A stretch of DNA of 64,000 nucleotides. Origin: Ectopseudomonas guguanensis (lineage in GTDB: Bacteria; Pseudomonadota; Gammaproteobacteria; Pseudomonadales; Pseudomonadaceae). Each line of letters starts with the position of its first letter. The first letter of the stretch is position 1. The position numbers were made by a program, and so were the translations under genes. Below are positions 38,678-48,179 of the stretch, in pieces. The notes below the pieces were generated by a model. That model was not told where the DNA came from, ran no database searches, and saw only the letters and a program-made list of their open reading frames with translations. The stretch lies in the NCBI RefSeq assembly GCF_900104265.1, contig NZ_FNJJ01000004.1:310001-374000 (forward strand), written 5' to 3'.

Positions 38678-39871
38678 ATGATCAGTGACAAGAACTACCT
38701 GCTCCCCGCCCTACCTGGGGAGCTGCCGGTAGACATTCTGGAAAAGGCCTCGCTGTTGCCCGCCAAAGCTGCCTTTCTCGATGGCCGTCTGGCGCCTGCC
38801 ACTCGGGCCAGGCTGGTCTCGCTACTGGAAGTCACCAACACCTATTACTCCAACTTGATCGAGGGGCAATACTCTGCCCCGGCCGATATGCAGCGCGCCC
38901 AGGCAGCGCCAAAGCGCGAGCGCAAGCAACTCAACGACCTGGCGATGCAGCAGTTAGGCGTACAAACCAGCTTTGAGCGCATCCTGCGTCGCTGGGATGA
39001 AGACATTACCTGGTCGACCATGTTTTCCCCCTGGCTGGTCAAACAGGTGCATAAAGCCCTGTTCAAGCACGCTCCTGCCGAGCAGCTTAAGTTGCATGAC
39101 AGCGAACGCTACCTGGTGCCGGGCAAACTACGCGCTGAACCTGACGAGCAGGTCGAGGTGGGCCAACATCTGGCGCCCGATGCTCAGGTAGTGCACCCCA
39201 TGCTAGAACTGCTGCAACAGTTCATGGGTGGCTATAAAGACCCTCGCACGCGTTTGATCGCCGCCCTTGCCTATCATCACCGACTCGCCTGGGTTCACCC
39301 TTTCATGGATGGTAACGGTCGCCTGGTAAGGCTGATGACCCATCTGCAACTGGTATATCTTGATCTGCGGCCCAACCTATGGTCGCTATCCCGCGGGCTG
39401 GCACGCCGCCAAACCGACTACTACGCGATGATGGCTAATGCCGACCGACCCCGTGAAGGCGATCTGGACGGTCGAGGCCAGCTCTCGCTCAAGCATTACC
39501 TGGATTTCATCCGCTTTATGCTGGATGTATGCCTGGACCAGATCGACTACATGAGCGAGGCGCTTGACCCGGCCAGGATGCGACAGCGCATCGAGCGCTT
39601 GTTCAAATACCATGAGCGCATCAATGCCGCGAAAATCCGCCCGGGCTCTGCAGCAGCCGTGCATGCATTGCTGAGCATGGGCACGATGCCGCGTGCGACC
39701 TTCAAAACCTTTCTCGGCCTGAGTGAGCGTCTGGCGATCGACGAGCTCAAGCGCCTCATCGAACTGGGCGTCGTCCTTAGCCCAACGCCCAAATCACGGA
39801 ACGTGGAACCAGGCCTACCGGTATGGTTCGCGCAGGAAATTTTCCCCGATCTGCATCGTCGCTTTACCTAG
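38678..39871 (+). CDS. Fic-domain protein (class II, self-inhibited)
   Basis: A 397-aa protein. The Fic active-site motif HPFMDGNGRLVR begins near residue 207, complete with catalytic His and the nucleotide-binding loop, so AMP transfer (or related nucleotidyl transfer) is expected. N-terminally, near residue 58, SNLIEG fits the inhibitory (S/T)xxxE(G/N) motif of class II Fic proteins. A winged-helix-like C-terminus (about residues 320-395; KTFLGLSERLAIDELKRLIE) is present. No adjacent antitoxin gene is seen. Base composition is visibly lower in GC than the neighbours, suggesting acquisition. The ATG at 38678 was chosen; upstream in-frame GTG lies inside the repeat. Confidence 0.85.
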   Translation: MISDKNYLLPALPGELPVDILEKASLLPAKAAFLDGRLAPATRARLVSLLEVTNTYYSNLIEGQYSAPADMQRAQAAPKRERKQLNDLAMQQLGVQTSFERILRRWDEDITWSTMFSPWLVKQVHKALFKHAPAEQLKLHDSERYLVPGKLRAEPDEQVEVGQHLAPDAQVVHPMLELLQQFMGGYKDPRTRLIAALAYHHRLAWVHPFMDGNGRLVRLMTHLQLVYLDLRPNLWSLSRGLARRQTDYYAMMANADRPREGDLDGRGQLSLKHYLDFIRFMLDVCLDQIDYMSEALDPARMRQRIERLFKYHERINAAKIRPGSAAAVHALLSMGTMPRATFKTFLGLSERLAIDELKRLIELGVVLSPTPKSRNVEPGLPVWFAQEIFPDLHRRFT

Positions 39872-39886
39872 CCGGCCAGGCCGCCC

Positions 39887-41458
39887 CTACGGCTCTGGCC
39901 GATAGCCCAGACGCAAGCCGCCCCAATGCCGCCCCTGCACCATGATGGGCACCGACAGGTCATGCATCAGCTCGCCGGTATCGCGCATGTAGGTCTGCAG
40001 CAGCAGGGCCTGCCTGTGGCTGCCGCAACGGATACCGGTGCGGTCGTTGAACAGGCGCTTGCCGCGGCTCTTGGCGGCATCCACCGCGGCATCGCCGGTG
40101 GGCGGGTGGTTGAAGGCGGCGTTGTGCGTGGGCACGTAGCCTTCCGGAGTCGTGGAGATGGCGAACACCAGCCCTTCGTGGCGCTTGAGCAAGGGCTCCT
40201 GCAGCGCCGGCAGCACCTGATCGGCGTACTGGTCGAAGCGGGTGCGGTACTTCTGCGGCTGGGTGCCGGGGATCGGCTGGTAGTGACGATCGAACAGGTC
40301 GTCGAGGCTGATACGCCCGGCCTGCAGGTCTTGTTCGAACTGTGCGGCGATGGCTGCCGCGCCCTCGCGGGCGAGGTCGTAGGCGCGCTGGTGATAGTCG
40401 TCCAGACCCACTTCGGCGAGCTGCTCGCTGACCGTCTCGGCCTGGCCGACCAGCTGTTCGGCGGCAGCGGCCAGTTGCCGCGTCTGCCCCTCGCTGCCCT
40501 GTACATCGTCCTGCAGCTGCAGCGCAGCCGCCGACAGGCTGGCCAGGCGCTGGTGATTGTCGGCGGTGCCGGCGCTGATCTGCGCCACCTGCTGCTCGAC
40601 CTCCTCGGCCTGGTCGGCAATGCCGTGCAGACGGCTGCCGGCGGTCTCGATCTGCTGCGCGGCCTGCTCCAGCTCGAGGCTCTGACGCTGGATATGGGCG
40701 ACCACCGCCGTACTCTGCTGGCGGATGTCGGCGATCATCTGGCTGACTTCCTCGGTGGCACTGGCGGTGCGCGCGGCGAGGTTGCGTACCTCGTCGGCGA
40801 CTACGGCAAAGCCGCGGCCCATCTCGCCGGCGCGCGCCGCCTCGATGGCGGCGTTGAGCGCCAGCAGGTTGGTCTGGCTGGCGATGGACTGGATCACCTG
40901 GGTGACCTGCTCGATCTGTTCGGTGCGGCTGCCCAGACCGTCGATCAGCTCGCGGCTGGCCAGGGTCTGCGCGCTGAGCTGCTGCATGCGCGCGATGGCC
41001 TGATTGAGCTCGGCCTGGCCGCTGGCACTGGCTTCACGCACATGCTGCGCAGCCGCCAGGGTGTGTTCGGCGCGGGCCGCGCTGTCCTGCTCGGTATGGG
41101 TGATGGCTTCGGCCGCCTGGCTGACCTGCTGCACCGCCGCCAGTTGCGACTGCAGGCGCTCGGCCAAATGCTTGACGGCATGGGCCACCTTGGCCGCGGA
41201 CAGCGCGTTGTGGCAGGTATGCCGCGACAGGCCGCGGCTGAGTTCGACGAAGTCCGTGCTGGCGGCCTGCCGCACGGCGGGCGCGGCATCGTCACGGCGC
41301 TGCCATGGACCAAGCCAGGGCCACAGCGCCAGCAGCAGGAAGGACGGCACGCTGATGTAAGCCGGCAGCTGCACCTGCTGGTAGACCAGCATCAGCGCGG
41401 CCAGCCCCACGGCATGGAGGAAACAGGCAACGGGTGAACGGATAAAGGCAGCTTGCAT
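39887..41458 (-). CDS. Methyl-accepting chemotaxis protein with C-terminal sensor domain
   Basis: A 523-aa protein. One or two hydrophobic segments lie near residues 10-50 ([31 protein letters not shown]). The cytoplasmic signalling domain follows, with the hairpin tip [21 protein letters not shown] near residue 190 (core [16 protein letters not shown]) and [14 protein letters not shown]. Unusually, the last 140 residues (from about [12 protein letters not shown]) form a separate domain resembling a Cache/PAS-type sensor with RCGSH and [21 protein letters not shown]. Sensor placement after the signalling hairpin suggests detection of a cytoplasmic signal. ATG 41458 starts MQAAFIRSP. Confidence 0.8.
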   Translation of the reverse strand: MQAAFIRSPVACFLHAVGLAALMLVYQQVQLPAYISVPSFLLLALWPWLGPWQRRDDAAPAVRQAASTDFVELSRGLSRHTCHNALSAAKVAHAVKHLAERLQSQLAAVQQVSQAAEAITHTEQDSAARAEHTLAAAQHVREASASGQAELNQAIARMQQLSAQTLASRELIDGLGSRTEQIEQVTQVIQSIASQTNLLALNAAIEAARAGEMGRGFAVVADEVRNLAARTASATEEVSQMIADIRQQSTAVVAHIQRQSLELEQAAQQIETAGSRLHGIADQAEEVEQQVAQISAGTADNHQRLASLSAAALQLQDDVQGSEGQTRQLAAAAEQLVGQAETVSEQLAEVGLDDYHQRAYDLAREGAAAIAAQFEQDLQAGRISLDDLFDRHYQPIPGTQPQKYRTRFDQYADQVLPALQEPLLKRHEGLVFAISTTPEGYVPTHNAAFNHPPTGDAAVDAAKSRGKRLFNDRTGIRCGSHRQALLLQTYMRDTGELMHDLSVPIMVQGRHWGGLRLGYRPEP

Positions 41459-41885
41459 GACCGACCTCAGAGTTCTTGTTCTGGTGCGCGGCGAGGCGCT
41501 GTAGGCGGACGGGGTCACGACGGGTACTCTCCCTGAATATCCCACGCGACCTGGGCAGCAGGCTACGTGGATGCAGGCCCGGCGAAAAACACGCTATCAG
41601 AGCCGGGCACCATGGCCGCGATTCGAGCAGCTTGGAAGCACCGGCACCATAAAACTTTGGTAGCACCCTGCCATGAATTTAGACGGTCCTCCACCTGGCA
41701 GGCCGATAAATCCAACGCCGCCTTGCGCAGCCGCCGCGCCTCGGGGCAAGGCTGTTCCAGCACGCAGGCGGGTTGGCTGCCGGCATACACTGTATCGACG
41801 GCAAAGGCAGTGGCATGAGCGGATCGTGCAGAAGCCCGCTTCGGCCTTGACCCGTTGCGTCGCCACCCAAGCGGTTCGACGGCGG
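41459..41885. other. Intergenic region without recognised gene
   Basis: This 427-bp stretch lies between the MCP start and the end of the flavoprotein gene. It is less GC-rich around 41630-41700. Short open frames exist on both strands, but none has a ribosome binding site or a recognisable domain. It must carry the MCP promoter. It could contain the decayed remains of a gene. Confidence 0.4.
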
Positions 41886-42962
41886 CTACCCCACCATGCG
41901 ATGGCGCTTGACGAAACGTCGGTCCAGCCAGTCCTTGCAATGCCCGTACAGCTGCCCGCCAGCGCTCCAGTCATGCCAGCCCAGCAAAGCTCCACCATCA
42001 CCGGTGGCGAGCAGCGCCAGGCTCTGCCATTGCGCCCGGTACTGACGCAGCGGGCGGCCCTGCAACGCGGCCTGCAGGTTGGCGCCGAGCACCGGCGCCT
42101 GGCGCACCGCGAAGCGCCCGCTGCGGCGCATGCCGTCGAGGCTGGCGCTGTCGCCGACGGCGAAGATCTGCGCGTGGGATTCGCTCTGCAGGGTCGGACG
42201 AATGGCGATGAACCCGGCTGCATCGCTGGCCAGCTGGCTGGCCGTCAGCCACGGCCAGGGCCGCGCACCACTGGCCAGCAGCAGGCGCCGCCCGCGCCAT
42301 ACCGGCTCGTCGCCGCTGAGCAGCCAGTCATCCTCGATCCGCCCGATCGGACAATGCTCGCGCACCTGCACGCCGCGCTGACGCAGATGGCCCAGTGCAC
42401 GCAGGCGCAGCCCCGGCGACAAGCCATCGAGCAAGGTGCCGCCGCAGAACAGCGCCAGCGCCGGCACCTGGTCGGCCAGCGCCAGGGCCAGCTCCACGCC
42501 GCCGGCCCCGCCACCGAGAATGGCCATGCGCCGCGGCTCGGCCTGCCACTGCTGCCAGCCTTCGAGCAGCTTGTCGATGGGTCTGGCGGCCAGTACCTGC
42601 ATGGCATCGCCCTGCTGCGGCGGGATGGCCATGCCGGCACCGACATTGAGCGACAGCCACTCGCCCGCAAGGCTGCGCCCATCGGCCAGGCGCAGCACGC
42701 GGGCATCGGCATCCAGCGCAGCGATCTCGCCCTCGATCAGATCGACCTTGGCCGCGCGGCACAGTGGCTGCAGTTCCACCCGGCAGTCCGCGGCGCTGAA
42801 GCGGCCGCTGATCAGCCCCGGCAACATGCCGGCGTACCAGGCTTCGGGGCCGAGGCTGAGCAAGGCGATGCGACCGGGCGGGCGCTCCACCAGGGCCCAG
42901 CGGCGCAATACACCGAGATGGGCATGGCCGGCCCCGGCCAGGATCAGGTCGTACTGGATCAT
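41886..42962 (-). CDS. FAD-dependent pyridine nucleotide-disulfide oxidoreductase family protein (SelD-associated type)
   Basis: A 358-aa flavoprotein. The FAD-binding start YDLILAGAGHAHLGVLRRWA and WYAGMLPGLISGRFS near residue 45 are typical of the NDH-2-like group that is often fused to or linked with selenophosphate synthetase SelD. The NAD-binding GGGAGGVELALAL is near 152, and a second FAD contact IFAVGDSASL near 270. No redox-active CxxxxC pair is visible. The gene start overlaps the AraC stop (ATGA at 42959-42962), so they are translationally coupled. Its role is uncertain; NADH dehydrogenase or selenium-related activity are both possible. Confidence 0.75.
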   Translation of the reverse strand: MIQYDLILAGAGHAHLGVLRRWALVERPPGRIALLSLGPEAWYAGMLPGLISGRFSAADCRVELQPLCRAAKVDLIEGEIAALDADARVLRLADGRSLAGEWLSLNVGAGMAIPPQQGDAMQVLAARPIDKLLEGWQQWQAEPRRMAILGGGAGGVELALALADQVPALALFCGGTLLDGLSPGLRLRALGHLRQRGVQVREHCPIGRIEDDWLLSGDEPVWRGRRLLLASGARPWPWLTASQLASDAAGFIAIRPTLQSESHAQIFAVGDSASLDGMRRSGRFAVRQAPVLGANLQAALQGRPLRQYRAQWQSLALLATGDGGALLGWHDWSAGGQLYGHCKDWLDRRFVKRHRMVG

Positions 42963-43972
42963 GCGTTGTTGCATCCGTCGCGGTACTGGCTCGGCGTCTG
43001 CCCGGTCCAGCGTTTGAAGGCCCGGCCGAAGCTGCTGCTGTCGCTGAAGCCGAGCAGGTAGGCAATTTCGCTGATCGAACAGCGCGGGTCGCGCATATGC
43101 CGCAGGGCCAGGGCATGGCGTGTCTCGCCGAGCAGCGCCTCGTAGCTGGTGCCCTCGTCAGCAAGGTGGCGCTGCAGGCTGCGCAGGCTCAGGTGCAGGG
43201 TCTGGGCGATGCGCTCGGCGGACGGCTCTCCGTCGGGCAACTGCGCCTCCAGGCAGCTGCGCACCCGCTCGCTGCAACTGGCCGCCTGCAGTTGTTCCAG
43301 GTTGCGCCGCAATACCGCCTCGTTGTGTTCGGCCAGTTCCGGGTTGCCGTCGTCCAGGCGCTGCTCGAAGGCGGCGCGGGGAAAGCGCAGCAGGCTCTCG
43401 TCAGCCTCGAACTGCAGCGGCGCGCGGAACACCGCCTGCCAGGGCGTCGGGTCAGCCGGTCGCGGCCGTTGCAGCTGCACCAGCAACGGCGAGAAATCCC
43501 GGCTCAGACGATTGCGACAGCTACGCACGTAGATCGCGGCGAAGGCGTCCAGTGCCTCGGGCGCAGGTGCCGGGCTGCCTGGCGGTACACGAAAGCGAAA
43601 CTCGTAGGCCTCGCCCACCTCGCGCAACTCCAGCTGCAGTGCATCGCTGACCACCCGGTGGTAACGCACGATGCGTTCGAACATCTCGCGCAGGCTGCTG
43701 CTGGCGATCAGCGCATAACCCAGGGCGTGGAAGGTGGTCGGGCTGACGTACTGCGAGGTCTTCAGGCCCAGTGCCGGGTCACCGCTGGCGGCCACCGCCA
43801 GTTGCCACAGGCGCGTGGTCAGCGATAGCGGGCAGCGTGCGTTGGGGTCGTCGAGCAGCGCCGGGTCGAGCCCCGCTTCGCGGCACAGGGCAGCGCTGTC
43901 GAGCCCGAGGGCATCGAGCTGCTTGCGCAGGGCGCGGGTCCAGCTGGCCAGGGTGGTGGGTTCGGCGGTCAT
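42959..43972 (-). CDS. AraC-family regulator (OruR/ArgR-like, N-terminal Arac_N)
   Basis: A 337-aa regulator. The N-terminal half (about residues 20-200) carries the AraC_N/Arabinose_bd-type domain (TTFHALGYALIASSSLREMF near residue 92). The C-terminal HTH pair reads ERIAQTLHLSLRSLQRHLADE near 250 and ISEIAYLLGFSDSSSFGRAFKRW near 300 (core LLGFSDSSSFGRAFKR). The ATG at 43972 is chosen; the open frame continues upstream across the desaturase but this is a GC artefact. It is divergent from the desaturase and couples to the flavoprotein, so it may regulate both. Confidence 0.85.
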   Translation of the reverse strand: MTAEPTTLASWTRALRKQLDALGLDSAALCREAGLDPALLDDPNARCPLSLTTRLWQLAVAASGDPALGLKTSQYVSPTTFHALGYALIASSSLREMFERIVRYHRVVSDALQLELREVGEAYEFRFRVPPGSPAPAPEALDAFAAIYVRSCRNRLSRDFSPLLVQLQRPRPADPTPWQAVFRAPLQFEADESLLRFPRAAFEQRLDDGNPELAEHNEAVLRRNLEQLQAASCSERVRSCLEAQLPDGEPSAERIAQTLHLSLRSLQRHLADEGTSYEALLGETRHALALRHMRDPRCSISEIAYLLGFSDSSSFGRAFKRWTGQTPSQYRDGCNNA

Positions 43973-44074
43973 GCAGATTGGCGTATCCGGTAGGCAGGTT
44001 GGCGTGCACGGTCGGGCGCTCTGACGACCGTCACGGCACAGTGAAGTCACAACCGATAACAAGAGGATGTCGGC

Positions 44075-45133
44075 ATGTCCCCTTCTCCCGCAAGCCTTAA
44101 TGACCAGCAACGCGCCGCTTATATCCGTGAACAGGTGATGGCCCACGGCAACGCCCTGCGTCAGCGCTACCCGATCCTGCAGCATCAGGACGCCCTCGGT
44201 GCCGGCATCCTGGCCTTCGCCCTGCTCGGCATGATCGGCTCGGCGGCGCTGTACATCGGCGGCCATCTGCCCTGGTGGGCCTGCCTGCTGCTCAATGCCT
44301 TCTTCGCCTCGCTGACCCACGAGCTCGAACATGACCTGATCCACTCGATGTATTTCCGCAAGCAGCCGCTGCCGCACAACCTGATGCTGGCGCTGGTCTG
44401 GCTGGCGCGGCCGAGCACCATCAACCCCTGGGTGCGCCGCCACCTGCACCTGAACCACCACAAGGTTTCCGGCAGCGAAGCCGACATGGAAGAGCGCGCC
44501 ATCACCAACGGCGAGCCCTGGGGCATCGCGCGCCTGCTGATGGTCGGCGACAACATGATGAGTTCGTTCATCCGCTGGCTGCGGGCGAAGACCCCCGAGC
44601 ACCGCAGGCTGATCCTCACTCGTACGCTGAAGGTCTATGCGCCGCTGGGGCTGCTCAACTGGGCGACCTGGTACCTGTTCCTCGGTTTCCATCTGCTGGA
44701 CTGGGCCAGCGCCGCCCTCGGCGCGCCGATCGCCTGGTCGGCCACCACGCTGAGCGTGATGCAGGTGGTGAACGTCGCCGTGGTGGTGCTGGTCGGCCCC
44801 AATGTGCTGCGCACCTTCTGCCTGCACTTCGTCAGCTCCAACATGCACTACTACGGCGATGTCGAGCCGGGCAACGTGATCCAGCAAACCCAGGTGCTCA
44901 ACCCCTGGTGGCTGTGGCCGCTGCAGGCGTTCTGCTTCAACTTCGGCAGCAGCCATGCGATCCATCATTTCGTGGTCAAGGAGCCCTTCTACGTTCGCCA
45001 GCTGACCGTGCCCTTCGCCCACCGGGTGATGCGCGAGATGGGCGTGCGCTTCAACGACTTCGGCACCTTCGCCCGGGCCAATCGCTGGACCCGCGCAGCG
45101 CAGGCGCGCGAGGAGCGCACGCAGGCGGCCTGA
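44075..45133 (+). CDS. Membrane fatty-acid desaturase
   Basis: A 352-aa integral membrane di-iron desaturase. Histidine boxes are HELEHD near residue 87, HLHLNHHK near 126 and HAIHH near 297, in the spacing of the acyl-lipid desaturase family. Hydrophobic stretches lie near residues 40-75 and 180-240. The ATG at 44075 is preceded by AAGAGGA. An AraC regulator is divergent 102 bp away, a common layout for pseudomonad desaturases such as DesA/DesB with DesT-like control. Substrate and position of the introduced double bond are unknown. Confidence 0.85.
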   Translation: MSPSPASLNDQQRAAYIREQVMAHGNALRQRYPILQHQDALGAGILAFALLGMIGSAALYIGGHLPWWACLLLNAFFASLTHELEHDLIHSMYFRKQPLPHNLMLALVWLARPSTINPWVRRHLHLNHHKVSGSEADMEERAITNGEPWGIARLLMVGDNMMSSFIRWLRAKTPEHRRLILTRTLKVYAPLGLLNWATWYLFLGFHLLDWASAALGAPIAWSATTLSVMQVVNVAVVVLVGPNVLRTFCLHFVSSNMHYYGDVEPGNVIQQTQVLNPWWLWPLQAFCFNFGSSHAIHHFVVKEPFYVRQLTVPFAHRVMREMGVRFNDFGTFARANRWTRAAQAREERTQAA

Positions 45134-45299
45134 TCGAGGCGCTGGGGGCGGCCTTTGCTCGTGCGATCCCGACGGATGAGACTCGCCGCGCAATCATCGC
45201 GCCAGTAGTCGGCTAGAATCCATCTGCGCCTGACCGCTCCCAGACCCGACTGCGTCCACCGGACTTCGGCGCCCTCGTAGTAGCCATGAGGCGCCAAGG

Positions 45300-48179
45300 A
45301 TGCTTCGACCGCTTCGCTCACTGCTCTTGCTGCTATGCCTGGCCTGCACCTTGCCGGCCTGGGCCGGCGACGCGCTGCCACTGCTGAAGCTCAGCGCCGC
45401 CGAGCTGGCCAGCCCGGTGAGCATCGAGCACAGCCTGCTGCTGGAAGACCCCAGCGGCCAGCTGAGCGCCAGCGAGGTGCTGCAGCGCATCGCCCGCGAA
45501 GGCCAGCCGGTCGAGGGCACCGCCCGCATCGGCTACACGCGCAGCGTCTGGTGGCTCGCCGTGCAGCTGCAGGCGCCGCCGGCCGAGCGCCTGCAACTGA
45601 TCATCGGCCAGACCTTCCTCGATGATCTGGAGGTCTGGCTGTTCGACGGCGAGCAGCCCCTGGGTCCGCTGTACAGCGGCGCGAAACGTCCGTTCGACGA
45701 ACGTGGCGAACCCTATCCGCAGTTTCTGCTCAGCCTGCCTCGGCTCGATGATGGCCCGCACAGCCTGCTGCTGCGCGTGCAGAGTCATTCGGCGATCAAC
45801 CTGCCGCTGCAGCTGGTCGGTGCCCAGCAGGGCCAGCAACTGATTGCCCACAGCTGGCTGCAGAGCGGTCTGCTGATCGGCGTGCTGATCGCCCTGGCGC
45901 TGTTCTATCTGGTCAAGTACAGCACCCTGCGCGAAGCGCAGCTGGCCTACTTCAGCCTCACCTCGCTGTGCGTGGCGCTGTACAACGCCAGCCTGTACAA
46001 CCTGGCCGGGCTGCTCTGGCCACAGTGGCCGCATCTGCCCAAGCTGCTGGTCAATCTGCCCACCGCAGGCATGATGATCTTCAGCTCGCTGTTCATCGCC
46101 AGCGCCCTCGGTCTGCGACTGGGGCGCCTGCGCTGGCTGCGCAATGCGCTGTTCGCCGCCACCCTGGCGGTCAGCGTGGGCGGCCTGCTGGTCGAACATC
46201 CCTACGCCTACCAGACGTTGAACCTGCTGACCCTGGCCACCGGCCTCTATCAGCTGCTGCTGATGGTGCTCGGCATCGTCCAGCGCCGCCCCTACGCCCC
46301 CGGCTACCTGCTGTGCTGGAGCGCCGCGCTGGTGCTGATGCTGCTGGTGCCGCTGAGCCGCGCCGGGCTGATTCCGCTGCCGGCCGGCTTCTATGCGCTG
46401 TACGCCTACCTGCCGGCATTGAGCATGCTGCTGTTCGGTGCCCTGCTCGACAAACAGCTGGAACGCGTGCGTCGCGTGCTGCTGAGCAGCCAGGCGCAGG
46501 CCATCGACAACCTGGAGCAGTACCAGGCGCTGTTTCGTCACAGCGGCGAGGGCATCTTCCGCTGCCAGCGCGACGGCCGCCTGCTGGAGGCCAACCCGAG
46601 CCTGGCGCGCCTGCTCGGCAGCGACCTCCTGCCGGATGACCTCGACAAGCTGTCCCTGCAGCGCCTGGTGGGGGAAGCGCAGTGGCGTTCACTGCTGCGC
46701 CAGCTCGACGAGCAGGGCGGCGCGGTCAGCTGCGAATGCGAGCTCTACGACCTGGCGCAACGCCCGCGCTGGGTCTACCTGTCCCTGCACCTGCGCGCCC
46801 AGCAAGACTGCATCGAAGGCATAGTGGTCGATCTCAGCGAGCGCCGCGCCCTGGAAGAACGTCTGCAGCAACTGGCCGCACACGACGCCCTGACCGGCCT
46901 GCTCAACCGCCGCGAGCTGGAGAGGCTGCTCTCGGAAACCCTCGGCGGCACCGCCAAGCGGCGCTTCAGCCACCTGTTGCTACTGGGACTGGATCGCTTC
47001 AAGCAGGTCAACGACCTGTGCGGCCATTCGGCTGGCGACCAGTTGCTGCGCCAGCTGGCCGCCCAGCTGCAGCATCAGTTGCCGCGCCATGCCGAACTGG
47101 CCAGGGTTGGCGGCGACGAGTTCGCCGTGCTGCTGCGCGAGGTCGATGACGCAGCTGCGCTGGACCAGGCCGAGCAACTGCGGCGGGCCGTCGAGCAGTT
47201 CGTCTTCACCTGGCAGGGACGGCCGTTCCGCCTGCATGTCAGCATCGGCATGCTGGCGCTGAGTTCCGGCGTACGGGACTGGGAAACCGCGCTGAACTGG
47301 GCCAGCAGCGCCAGCCAGCTGGCCAAGCATCAGGGCCGCAACCGCGTGCAGCAGTTCAACCCGGCCGACGGCGCCCTGCTCGAGCATCAACGCCAGCTGC
47401 AGTGGATCACCCGCCTGCGCGAGGCCTGCGAACGCGGCCATTTCGAGCTGTTCTTCCAGCCGGTGCTGGCCCTGCAGAACGCCGCCGCCGGCCTGCACTA
47501 CGAGGTGCTGCTGCGTTACCACGACCCGCACAGCGGCGAGTGGATCAGCCCGGTACAGTTTCTCGACGCAGCGGCGCGCTACGACTTTCTCGGCGCCATC
47601 GACCGCTGGGTGATCCAGCACCTGTGCGCCTGGCTGGCAGCCAACCCGCGCCACCTGGCGCAACTGGCGCAGGTCAATGTCAACATCAGCGCCAGTTCCC
47701 TGCTCGACTGCGGCTTCCATCGCCTGCTGCAGGACGAACTGCAGCGCCACGGCCTGCCGCCCGCCAAGCTGTGCATCGAAGTGACCGAGATGGTCGCCCT
47801 GGGCGAGCTGGGCGTTTCCGCGCAGTGGATCGAGGAACTGCGCAGCCAGGGCCTGCAGGTCGCGCTGGACGACTTCGGCAGCGGCTTCGCCTCCTATGCC
47901 TACCTGCGCCACCTGCCGCTGGACATCCTGAAGATCGACGGCAGCTTCATCCGCGGCATCGAGCACGATCCGATCAACCAGGCGATGGTCGGCTCGATGC
48001 GCCAGATCGCCACGCAACTCGGCCTGGTCACCGTCGCCGAGTTCGTCGAGACCCAGGCCAGCCTGGACTGCCTGCGCCGCCTGGGCATTGACTACGCCCA
48101 GGGTTATTTCGTCGGCCACCCGCAACCCCTGCGCCAGCTGGCCGATGACGCGCGCCGTCACGGTACTCAGCAGGCCTGA
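45300..48179 (+). CDS. 7TMR-DISM / PAS / GGDEF / EAL cyclic-di-GMP protein
   Basis: A 959-aa inner-membrane protein: signal peptide 1-22, a 7TMR-DISM extracellular domain to about 165, seven membrane segments to about 385, PAS 400-510, GGDEF 525-690 and EAL 700-945. The GGDEF signature itself (604-608) is intact, but the metal-binding Asp of LDxDxF is Gly563 (LGLDRFKQVND), so cyclase activity is doubtful. In the EAL domain the key acidic and other residues are kept (Glu735 in EVLLR, EVTE, DDFGSGF, KIDGSFI, AQGYFVG), so phosphodiesterase activity is likely. GAGG precedes the ATG. Its end overlaps the convergent REC-HDOD gene by 13 bp. Confidence 0.88.
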   Translation: MLRPLRSLLLLLCLACTLPAWAGDALPLLKLSAAELASPVSIEHSLLLEDPSGQLSASEVLQRIAREGQPVEGTARIGYTRSVWWLAVQLQAPPAERLQLIIGQTFLDDLEVWLFDGEQPLGPLYSGAKRPFDERGEPYPQFLLSLPRLDDGPHSLLLRVQSHSAINLPLQLVGAQQGQQLIAHSWLQSGLLIGVLIALALFYLVKYSTLREAQLAYFSLTSLCVALYNASLYNLAGLLWPQWPHLPKLLVNLPTAGMMIFSSLFIASALGLRLGRLRWLRNALFAATLAVSVGGLLVEHPYAYQTLNLLTLATGLYQLLLMVLGIVQRRPYAPGYLLCWSAALVLMLLVPLSRAGLIPLPAGFYALYAYLPALSMLLFGALLDKQLERVRRVLLSSQAQAIDNLEQYQALFRHSGEGIFRCQRDGRLLEANPSLARLLGSDLLPDDLDKLSLQRLVGEAQWRSLLRQLDEQGGAVSCECELYDLAQRPRWVYLSLHLRAQQDCIEGIVVDLSERRALEERLQQLAAHDALTGLLNRRELERLLSETLGGTAKRRFSHLLLLGLDRFKQVNDLCGHSAGDQLLRQLAAQLQHQLPRHAELARVGGDEFAVLLREVDDAAALDQAEQLRRAVEQFVFTWQGRPFRLHVSIGMLALSSGVRDWETALNWASSASQLAKHQGRNRVQQFNPADGALLEHQRQLQWITRLREACERGHFELFFQPVLALQNAAAGLHYEVLLRYHDPHSGEWISPVQFLDAAARYDFLGAIDRWVIQHLCAWLAANPRHLAQLAQVNVNISASSLLDCGFHRLLQDELQRHGLPPAKLCIEVTEMVALGELGVSAQWIEELRSQGLQVALDDFGSGFASYAYLRHLPLDILKIDGSFIRGIEHDPINQAMVGSMRQIATQLGLVTVAEFVETQASLDCLRRLGIDYAQGYFVGHPQPLRQLADDARRHGTQQA

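Noticed and set aside
38491..38688. 65-codon open frame before fic
   Set aside because: It consists largely of the operator repeats read as codons and has no ribosome binding site.
38663..39871. Toxin-antitoxin module for the Fic gene
   Set aside because: No small antitoxin gene is adjacent; the inhibitory motif is inside the Fic protein itself.
41563..41940. Open frame on the minus strand in the MCP-flavoprotein gap
   Set aside because: It overlaps the end of the flavoprotein gene and shows no recognisable domain or start signal.
43973..45193. N-terminal extension of the AraC regulator
   Set aside because: The frame runs antisense through the desaturase with its histidine boxes; the AraC domain start fits the ATG at 43972.
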